Below are positions 1 to 5,417 of a stretch of DNA of 6,173 nt, in pieces. Positions within the stretch are counted from its first letter, which is position 1, and each line of letters starts with the position of its first letter. The notes under the pieces were generated by a model. That model saw only the letters and a program-made list of their open reading frames with translations. It made no database searches and had not been told where the DNA came from. The stretch comes from Bifidobacteriaceae bacterium (GTDB taxonomy: Bacteria; Actinomycetota; Actinomycetes; Actinomycetales; WQXJ01), in the NCBI GenBank assembly GCA_031258055.1, contig JAIRNM010000001.1, forward strand, positions 1-6,173. Direction: 5' to 3'. Position numbers and translations under genes: made by a program.

Positions 1-441
1 CTGAAGGCGCGGGTCGAAGGGGAGCGGCTGCCTCGCGGTGTGGAACCCTCCCGGCATGTCAAGCTAGGGCCGGGCGGGCTGCTCGACGTGCAATGGGTCG
101 CTCAGCTTTATCAACTCCGGCACGCCGCCGCTTTCCCCGAGCTACGGGTTACCGGCACGGTCGAGGCGCTTGAGGCAGCGGTCGAATGTGAACTAATCGA
201 TCCGGCCGACGCTCACGTTCTGATCGAATCGTGGATGCAGGCAATGTCGATTAGGAACGCCAACGTGCTGTGGACCGGACGGCTCAGCGCCTCCAGCGAT
301 GTCATACCGTCTGACCCGAGCGCCTTGCGCGGTGTGGCCGGGCTGATGGGTTACGACCGGTCGGCTAGTACCGAGTTGACGCAGGACCGGGCGCGGGTGG
401 CTCGAAGGGCGCGCGCAGTCTTCGAACGTCTCTTCTATTGA
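1..441 (+). CDS. glnE: Glutamine synthetase adenylyltransferase / adenylyl-removase, C-terminal fragment (5' end outside window)
   Basis: GlnE adds AMP to, and removes it from, a tyrosine of glutamine synthetase, tuning cytoplasmic ammonium assimilation to nitrogen status. The frame is open from base 1 and ends at TGA 439-441, so 146 C-terminal residues are visible of a protein usually near 1000 residues. The segment KLGPGGLLDVQWVAQL (residues 21-36) matches the conserved K-x-G-x-G-G-L-x-D-[IV]-[EQ]-[FW] motif of the helical domain behind the second nucleotidyltransferase domain, the adenylylating half. Other family landmarks follow: an IRNA segment near residue 83, a GY near 117, and the ending RRARAVFERLFY (135-146), typical of actinobacterial GlnE. 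The GTG at 40 is internal, because similarity to the family continues upstream of it. No terminator with a T-run is visible after the stop. The gene converges on the amino-sugar operon and appears functionally unrelated to it. Confidence 0.95.
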   Translation: MKARVEGERLPRGVEPSRHVKLGPGGLLDVQWVAQLYQLRHAAAFPELRVTGTVEALEAAVECELIDPADAHVLIESWMQAMSIRNANVLWTGRLSASSDVIPSDPSALRGVAGLMGYDRSASTELTQDRARVARRARAVFERLFY

Positions 442-565
442 GCCGCCGCTCGCATTCGAGTGATGATGGCGCGTATGCTCCGGTCCTTTTCGATCCATTC
501 GAGGTGGATGGCGGCTTGGTCTTTGGTTAGGCACACGGACCCAATTCGGGTCAAGAAGGAGATGC
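442..565. other. Convergent intergenic spacer between glnE and the kinase gene
   Basis: This 124-base gap separates two converging genes. I see no intrinsic terminator with a T-tract on either strand. It holds a 4-bp hairpin just after glnE (449-452 with 457-460, loop CATT). It also holds an imperfect direct repeat beginning CATTCGAG at 453 and 496 and ending in GATGGCG both times, and most of a 9-bp inverted repeat (525-571). A minus-strand frame stays open across it (see findings), but I do not call that a gene. Transcripts from both sides may end here by Rho-dependent means or at the weak dyads; that is inference. Confidence 0.6.
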
Positions 566-571
566 CTAACC
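525..571. repeat. 9-bp perfect inverted repeat with a nested 5-bp hairpin, overlapping the kinase stop codon
   Basis: GGTTAGGCA at 525-533 pairs exactly with TGCCTAACC at 563-571. The 29 bases between them contain a second small stem, GACCC 538-542 with GGGTC 548-552 (5-base loop). The right arm includes the stop codon of the minus-strand kinase gene (566-568). The placement at the meeting point of two convergent genes suggests a bidirectional transcript-end structure. Neither side has a T-run, however, and a 9-bp dyad with this spacing could arise by chance in a window of this size. Confidence 0.4.
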
Positions 572-1522
572 CTGGCCGAAGACGTGCATGTGCAGCGGAT
601 TTGCGACGACTTCACCCTTTGCCGCCCGCCTGGCCAGCAGGAGAGCACCGCCGAGGCCACTGCCCACCGGGGCGCGCAGTTGCGCTGAGGGCACAAGGCG
701 AAGCAACTCTTCTCTGAATGGCGCCATGAGGAGTTCCCCGGCACGGAACAGATTGCCTCCCCACGACACCCGAGGCGACAAGCCCTCCAGTGCCGCCACG
801 GCGGCTCGCCCGAGGGCCGTCCCAGCCTCTCGCCAGATTGCTTCAGCAATCGAATCCCCAGCACGGGCCGCACGCTCCACGGCCGGAGCGAATGAAGCGA
901 GGACGTGACCGGGAGAAGAGGAAGGATAGACCGCGGCGAGCAGATCGAGAGGAGTCCCGAACTGCTCGCTCATTAGTTGATACAGAACTCGCGACCCCCC
1001 CATACGCCCGTCAGCGGCGCGTAGCGCGGCCTCTAACCCTGCGCGTCCGATCCATGCGCCACTGCCTTCGTCTCCGAGGGCGTAGCCCCATCCGTCAACC
1101 TGATGGAAAATTGTGCGGTGGTCAGTGCCGAAGGTGACCACGCCGGTACCAGCAGCCACTACTGCGCCATCCTGCCCATTGAGCGCACCTAGATGTGTTG
1201 TCACCGCGTCGCTCGCAACCGTCAAGCACCCCAGCCCAAGTGGCCCACGCAGTCGCTTGTCGAAAACCGACGGATCATCCACTAGTCCTGGGATACCCGT
1301 CATCCCGATACCCAGACTAGAGACCCGGCGGGAGCCGACCTCGGTGAGGACCAAGGCGAGATCACTGAGGATCCGATCACAGAGCAACGCTCCGTCCACC
1401 CTCCCACCGGCTCGGGGCACAGCGCCGTCATGCCGATGCTCGGCGATGCGGCACCCGGCCTGGACCCTGGTGCGGATCCCGCCGCCTCCGATGTCGATGC
1501 CAACCAGCGCCCCTGTGGTCAC
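566..1522 (-). CDS. BadF/NAGK-family amino-sugar kinase (GlcNAc kinase, possibly a MurK-like MurNAc/GlcNAc kinase)
   Basis: A 318-residue cytoplasmic sugar kinase of the BadF/BadG/BcrA/BcrD ATPase family, the group containing N-acetylglucosamine kinase. It transfers phosphate from ATP to C6 of an N-acetylhexosamine. Visible motifs are phosphate-1 loop DIGGGGIRT (10-18), probable catalytic Asp105 in ASDAVTTHLGA, phosphate-2 loop AAGTGVVTFG (123-132), the family hallmark GWGYALGDEGSGAWIG (144-159), and the adenosine-region WGGNLFRAG (254-262). The phosphate-1 loop is odd in having Gly14 where Thr or Ser is usual. The GTG start overlaps the murQ stop as GTGA (1519-1522), so translation is probably coupled; upstream Shine-Dalgarno sequence is weak. 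Pairing with murQ recalls the Clostridium acetobutylicum murQ-murK arrangement, where a BadF-family kinase phosphorylates both MurNAc and GlcNAc. Family and kinase activity are well supported; the exact sugar is inference. Confidence 0.88.
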   Translation of the reverse strand: MTTGALVGIDIGGGGIRTRVQAGCRIAEHRHDGAVPRAGGRVDGALLCDRILSDLALVLTEVGSRRVSSLGIGMTGIPGLVDDPSVFDKRLRGPLGLGCLTVASDAVTTHLGALNGQDGAVVAAGTGVVTFGTDHRTIFHQVDGWGYALGDEGSGAWIGRAGLEAALRAADGRMGGSRVLYQLMSEQFGTPLDLLAAVYPSSSPGHVLASFAPAVERAARAGDSIAEAIWREAGTALGRAAVAALEGLSPRVSWGGNLFRAGELLMAPFREELLRLVPSAQLRAPVGSGLGGALLLARRAAKGEVVANPLHMHVFGQG

Positions 1523-2424
1523 TGGGCGTCACCGCTCAAGTCACGCAAGGCGGACCGGACGGAGCCGCAACGAGCCAATGCCGCCTCCGCCTCTTCGGTC
1601 GAAGCGTCGGACAGCAGTCGGATCAGCGCCAGCGGGAGCGCGCCGGAGGTTTCGGCAAGCATCGCTCGCGATTCGGCCTGGGACGATCCGGTGGCTTCGA
1701 CGAGGATCCGTGCCGATCGCTCGCGGAGCTTGTCGTTGGTGGCGACGAGGCCCACCATGAAATTGGAGTAGGTTTTCCCCAGTCCGATCATCACGGCGGT
1801 GGAGAAGGCGTTGAGCACCACTTTTGCGGCGGTGCCAGCCTTCAAACGGGTAGATCCCATCAGCGCTTCCGGGCCGGTATTGACCACGACGGCGATTTCG
1901 GCAAGAGGTAGAAGAGGCGAGAGCGGGTTGGATGTGATTAGACCAGTCAGCGCTTCACGTCGTCTTGCCTCTTCAAGAGCGCCCCGGACATAGGGAGTGA
2001 GCCCAGAGGCGGTGATTCCGATGACCACATCGTTCGGGGCGACTCCGCTGAGATCGGACCGGCCCACATGCAACCCGTCTTCCAGATCAATAGTGGAGTC
2101 GACCAGAGCTCCCACACCTCCAGGGAAGTGCGCCTGAATCAGGTCCGGTTCGACTCCGAAGGTGGGAGTCGCCTCGGTTGCGTCCAGCATCGCGAGCCGA
2201 CCGGAAGCTCCAGCGCCCGCATAATGAATCTGGCCGCCGAGTCGCACCCGCTCCACGGCGGCATTCACGAGGACAGCAAGGTCGCAAACAACACCAAGGG
2301 CTGCGTCGACCGCTACAGCGTCCTCTCTGAGAATCATCGCGACCCGCTTGTCCACCGATACGGTGTCGAGTTCTCGGGTCTGTGTGTTCCTGCCTTCAGT
2401 CGGCGGCCTGCTCGGGCCCGTCAT
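1519..2424 (-). CDS. murQ: N-acetylmuramic acid 6-phosphate etherase (MurNAc-6-P lyase)
   Basis: MurQ cleaves the D-lactyl ether of MurNAc-6-phosphate to give GlcNAc-6-phosphate and D-lactate, the committed step of cytoplasmic MurNAc recycling. The 301 residues match the usual length (298 in E. coli). Landmarks in order: TEGRN (9-13), SIS-domain loop AGAGASGRLAMLDATE (69-84), TASGLTPYV (138-146), GPEALMGSTRLKAGTAAK (184-201, the MurQ/GCKR signature) and TNDKL (229-233). Glu84 and Glu115 sit where E. coli has its essential Glu83 and Glu114, with the same 31-residue spacing, so the enzyme should be active. Leu142 replaces the Arg of the common ASGRTPYV motif. The ATG start lies 6 bases after the GH89 stop, with only a weak GAAAG in front, so reinitiation by ribosomes leaving the upstream gene is plausible. 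The stop overlaps the kinase start. Confidence 0.95.
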   Translation of the reverse strand: MTGPSRPPTEGRNTQTRELDTVSVDKRVAMILREDAVAVDAALGVVCDLAVLVNAAVERVRLGGQIHYAGAGASGRLAMLDATEATPTFGVEPDLIQAHFPGGVGALVDSTIDLEDGLHVGRSDLSGVAPNDVVIGITASGLTPYVRGALEEARRREALTGLITSNPLSPLLPLAEIAVVVNTGPEALMGSTRLKAGTAAKVVLNAFSTAVMIGLGKTYSNFMVGLVATNDKLRERSARILVEATGSSQAESRAMLAETSGALPLALIRLLSDASTEEAEAALARCGSVRSALRDLSGDAQ

Positions 2425-2430
2425 TGTCTT

Positions 2431-4599
2431 TCAACCACCGTCCGCGTTCTCGTAGGCGGTACGGAAGGCGTGCACAGCATGCTGGAAGGGTTCGGCATAC
2501 CGAGCGAACAGTCGGCGCGAGCAACTGACGGTATCGGCGCTCGGTGAAGTGTCGGCGGTGCCCTCCTTCAGGAACCTCTCCTCGTGGTCACGCAGCCTCG
2601 CTTCGAGCGCCACGGGGTCGTTGCGCCACTCGTCCCATATCTGCCAGCGTCCCCTGTAGTACCGCATCAGTCCGGACCAGAGCCGTGCAGAATAGTCGTC
2701 GAGAGTCTCATCGCCGACACGGCCCCAGACTGTCACTAGCCGCCGAGCGTTGTCTCGCAGGATTCGCTCTCCCTCCGGGTCCCGAGCCCAGGCTAGGGCG
2801 GCTCTCTCCCAACTGGTGTAACGGAACTCGGCGCGAGTGGCCAACAGTTCGTCGATATCGTCGAGTACCTGGAAGTATCGCTGCGCGTTGGCCGGGCCAC
2901 CCGGACCTTTGGGGTCAAAGGCGACGAGAAAACACAGTTCGGCATAACGCGGCAGGACGGCGTGCGCGATCTCTACGAGATCACGGCCCAGCGGACCAGC
3001 TACCATCTCGGGCGTCATCTCAGCCAACTCGATCAGAGCCCTCCACGCGTCCGTCAACGTGGAGGGCTCATACCAGAGAAGACCGGCGATGCCGTCGCGC
3101 AGTCGGACGATGTTATCCGTCAGGTCAGCGGATGGCCGACGATTGACTAGACCGTTGAAAGTCTCCGGAAAGATCAAGTAGTCACCGCTGTCCAGGACGG
3201 TGTCGGCGAGGCCCTGCCAGGCGCGAACGGCAAGGCCCGAGCGGTACTGATCGCTCAGCCGGTAGCGCTGGTTAACCCATCCCGAAAGCCAATCGTGCAG
3301 AGGCGTGTTATCCCGCGCGGGGTCTAGAACGCGCTCGAAGTAGACTGGCGTTGTGCGTGTCGCCTCCATGGAGAGGCCGATTCCTGAAGGAGGATGGGCC
3401 GATCTGAACGCGTCGGTGATCTGATCGGCGACGCCCGTCAGGTTACCGATGGGATCGTTGCGGCCGCCGAAGTTCAGCAGTGCGCACCAGTACCACGGCT
3501 GGCCCGAGAAGCCTGAGAACCGTCGCCACTGAGGTGCCGCTTCTGCCCAGAGATCAAGCAGCACGACGCGGCCGCGCGGGAGTGCGCTGAGGAACCTGTC
3601 CACCCGCGCTCTACTCCAGAAGTCGCTCTGGTACGCGAACGGCCAGGTCTGCAGATACCAGAGTGCCTTTGGATCCGCGTCGTGCAGGCCATCGAGGATC
3701 GCTCTCGCAACCCTGCCCGGATAATCGGGGTCGTCGGTCCCCGGCACTATCTCAATGAAAGGATCTGACGCGTAGCGATGATCGGTGCCCCAGAACTCCT
3801 GCTGCACACCTACGATGTCGGCGGTGATTCGGCGGAATAGGGGATCGTCTGGATCTAGGAAATGCGTTCGATGCCCCTGCCAGTCCCGTTCTGTCAGTCC
3901 GTCCGCCATTGCCAGTGGTAGGTGTCCGGTAAAGGCGGGCAGTACGGGACTCATGCCCAGCTCTCGCTGACGCTTCAGGATTAGTCCCCCGAGACCTCGG
4001 TGAGCGTCAATCCAACCTGCTGGCAGCGGGCCGGGGAATCCTTCCAGGCAACCCATGAAGAACCATGGAAGATAAGCGGGCCCGGATAAGAACTCCTCAA
4101 CAATCTTCGGATGCATGCCATGATCGCGCAGGACCCGTTCGATGACCGCTTCGTGCCCAACAGCCATCAAGGGAGTCGTTACTCCATGCAGAGCCATCCA
4201 GTCAATCTCTTGCTCCCACTCTGTCCAGCCCCACCAGGCAGTGGTGTAGCCGAATGTGCAGAAGTTGAGGTAGTACACTTCATCGATTCTGGCCTCTCGA
4301 ACTGCCGAGAAACCGTCCGGGAGTGCGTCCAGAGCTCGTGGGCGAGGATTGTCCCAACTTACAGAGGCTCCACAGCTATGACGAAGGTAGTGGTGCAGCC
4401 CGACAGCTGCGCCAGTGGCATCCGTGGCGGCAACTCGCAGCCTGCCGCCAGACGCCTCGTACGAGAACCCGCGTCGTTCATTCTCGAGCAGGCGAAAGCT
4501 CACCTGTCCAGAGATCTCCCCGAGCACTCGCCGCGCGAGACCGTCCAGTGCGGAGGCCCACTCCGGGACGGCACCTGCAATGAGGTTGTGGATGCTCAC
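2431..4599 (-). CDS. Alpha-N-acetylglucosaminidase, glycoside hydrolase family 89, predicted cytoplasmic
   Basis: A 722-residue homologue of human NAGLU and bacterial GH89 enzymes, which hydrolyse terminal non-reducing alpha-linked GlcNAc with retention. Visible blocks: an N-terminal domain (about 1-100), LNFCTFGYTTAWWGWTEW (111-128) followed by EIDWMALHGV (131-140), LSGPAYLPWF (171-180), GMSPVLPAFTGHLP (215-228), then the catalytic core and a helical C-terminal region ending in RRLFARYAEPF. Glu283 in DPFIEIVPG aligns with human Glu316 and Glu412 in GLSMEAT with human Glu446, the two catalytic carboxylates, with nearly the same spacing (129 against 130). The GTG start at 4599 is chosen because it has a strong AAGGAG 7 bases upstream and overlaps the permease stop as GTGA. 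The frame stays open to 4851, but that would bury 250 bases in the permease gene. The N-terminus (VSIHNLIAGAVPEW) shows no signal peptide, and no carbohydrate-binding module is appended, so it should act on imported sugars. Confidence 0.95.
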   Translation of the reverse strand: MSIHNLIAGAVPEWASALDGLARRVLGEISGQVSFRLLENERRGFSYEASGGRLRVAATDATGAAVGLHHYLRHSCGASVSWDNPRPRALDALPDGFSAVREARIDEVYYLNFCTFGYTTAWWGWTEWEQEIDWMALHGVTTPLMAVGHEAVIERVLRDHGMHPKIVEEFLSGPAYLPWFFMGCLEGFPGPLPAGWIDAHRGLGGLILKRQRELGMSPVLPAFTGHLPLAMADGLTERDWQGHRTHFLDPDDPLFRRITADIVGVQQEFWGTDHRYASDPFIEIVPGTDDPDYPGRVARAILDGLHDADPKALWYLQTWPFAYQSDFWSRARVDRFLSALPRGRVVLLDLWAEAAPQWRRFSGFSGQPWYWCALLNFGGRNDPIGNLTGVADQITDAFRSAHPPSGIGLSMEATRTTPVYFERVLDPARDNTPLHDWLSGWVNQRYRLSDQYRSGLAVRAWQGLADTVLDSGDYLIFPETFNGLVNRRPSADLTDNIVRLRDGIAGLLWYEPSTLTDAWRALIELAEMTPEMVAGPLGRDLVEIAHAVLPRYAELCFLVAFDPKGPGGPANAQRYFQVLDDIDELLATRAEFRYTSWERAALAWARDPEGERILRDNARRLVTVWGRVGDETLDDYSARLWSGLMRYYRGRWQIWDEWRNDPVALEARLRDHEERFLKEGTADTSPSADTVSCSRRLFARYAEPFQHAVHAFRTAYENADGG
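3036..3069 (-). repeat. 12-bp perfect inverted repeat (strong mRNA hairpin) inside the GH89 gene
   Basis: GAGCCCTCCACG at 3036-3047 is exactly complementary to CGTGGAGGGCTC at 3058-3069, leaving a 10-base loop (3048-3057). It spans codons 511-522 of the glycosidase (EPSTLTDAWRAL). The stem is GC-rich (9 of 12 pairs) and should fold in the transcript. No T-run follows it in the direction of transcription, so it is not an intrinsic terminator. Much of the encoded peptide, DAWRALI, resembles the conserved EAWRLLL stretch of human NAGLU, so codon choice may have created the dyad. Confidence 0.7.
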
Positions 4600-5417
4600 T
4601 TCACGGCTCCTTGGGTGAGTCCTGACACGAAGTTGCGCTGGAAGACCAGGTAGACCACCACGATTGGTAAGACCGTAATGATCGTCGCGGCTGCCAGAAG
4701 CGGCACGTTTGTCGAGTATTGGCCGACGAAGAAGCCCAGTCCGCCCGGTGATGTGCGCATGGATGGGGTCTGCATCAGGACAATGACCAGCAGGAACTGG
4801 TTCCAGGACCACATGAACACCAGCACTGCCATTGTGGTGATTGCCGGCCATGAGACAGGCAGAAGAATTCGGGTCAAGATGGCCAAGTTAGGCGCTCCGT
4901 CGATCCGCGCCGCTTCAACGAGTTCCTCTGGGAGGCTGGAGAAGTGCGCTTGCATCCAGTAGATGCTGAACGGCAGGAACAACCCGGCCTCGGCCAGGAT
5001 CACGCTCAGGTAGCTGTCGGTCATTCCCACGTTGCGAAGGTTGAAGTACAGGGCGACCGCCACCATCTCAACGGGCAGTGTGAGCCCCAAGACGAACACC
5101 AGGGACAGGTTCCGTCCTCCCCACACTTTGAGCACCGCAATTGCGTAGCTGGCCAACGTCGCGCATATGGCAACCAGCGGAACAACCCCGACGGAGATGA
5201 TAAAGCTCGATCGCATCAGGTTGGAGTATCCGCCCTGCTCCCATGCCAGGCGGAAGTTCTTCCAGTGCCATGTTTCCGGGATACTCAGCCCCGTCACCGC
5301 AGAGCCCGATTCATGGAAGGACGCTAGTACGAGGCTCACGAACGGCGTCAGAATCATCAGCGCGAAGCCGACCAACAGAGCGTAGCGCAGACCAATCCAG
5401 CGGGGCGATGCGATCAT
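4596..5417 (-). CDS. Carbohydrate ABC transporter permease, MalG/MsmG type
   Basis: A 273-residue inner-membrane subunit of a binding-protein-dependent sugar importer (CUT1 class, MalG half). Six hydrophobic stretches are visible, roughly 12-34, 71-95, 104-126, 135-155, 190-215 and 240-260, as expected. The cytoplasmic EAA loop that docks the ATPase is EELVEAARIDGAPNLAILTR (164-183) followed by ILLP (184-187), matching EAA-x3-G with the following I-x-LP. The ending NFVSGLTQGAVK is also typical of the family. The ATG start overlaps the preceding permease stop as ATGA (5414-5417), with GAGG at 5422-5425 as a modest Shine-Dalgarno. The stop overlaps the GH89 GTG start. The sugar cannot be read from the permease itself; the downstream enzymes point to an amino-sugar oligosaccharide. 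No ATPase gene is in view, which in actinobacteria is often because a shared MsiK-type ATPase is used. Confidence 0.95.
   Translation of the reverse strand: MIASPRWIGLRYALLVGFALMILTPFVSLVLASFHESGSAVTGLSIPETWHWKNFRLAWEQGGYSNLMRSSFIISVGVVPLVAICATLASYAIAVLKVWGGRNLSLVFVLGLTLPVEMVAVALYFNLRNVGMTDSYLSVILAEAGLFLPFSIYWMQAHFSSLPEELVEAARIDGAPNLAILTRILLPVSWPAITTMAVLVFMWSWNQFLLVIVLMQTPSMRTSPGGLGFFVGQYSTNVPLLAAATIITVLPIVVVYLVFQRNFVSGLTQGAVK
4607..4612 (-). promoter_or_regulatory. Strong Shine-Dalgarno AAGGAG that fixes the GH89 start
   Basis: On the minus strand AAGGAG lies 7 bases before the GTG at 4599, inside the last codons of the MalG-type permease gene. It is the best ribosome-binding site I see in the operon. 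It supports the 722-residue glycosidase starting at GTG over the longer open frame reaching 4851. The strong site suggests the glycosidase is translated well on its own as well as by coupling to the permease. Confidence 0.85.

Noticed and set aside
449..460. Short hairpin just after the glnE stop as a terminator
   Set aside because: It has only 4 base pairs with a 4-base loop and no T-run after it.
193..873. 226-codon minus-strand frame running antisense to the glnE end and across the kinase end
   Set aside because: Its product has low-complexity, Arg/Pro/His-rich shadow-like composition, and it overlaps two well-supported genes in other frames.
1282..1320. Bulged inverted repeat CTAGTC-C-TGGG with CCCA-GACTAG in the kinase gene
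   Set aside because: The stem is interrupted by a bulge, competes with an inner GGGAT/ATCCC pairing, and is short enough to be chance within coding sequence.
1113..1760. 215-codon plus-strand frame opposite the kinase and murQ genes
   Set aside because: It is antisense to conserved coding sequence, is rich in Arg, Pro and Ser as expected of GC-driven shadow frames, and has no recognisable motif.
4111..4653. 180-codon plus-strand frame opposite the GH89 N-terminal half
   Set aside because: It is antisense to strongly conserved GH89 blocks and resembles no family I recognise.
4600..4851. 84-codon upstream extension of the GH89 frame
   Set aside because: It lies wholly inside the MalG-type permease gene, shows no family similarity or signal peptide, and the GTG at 4599 has a strong Shine-Dalgarno and a standard 4-base overlap.
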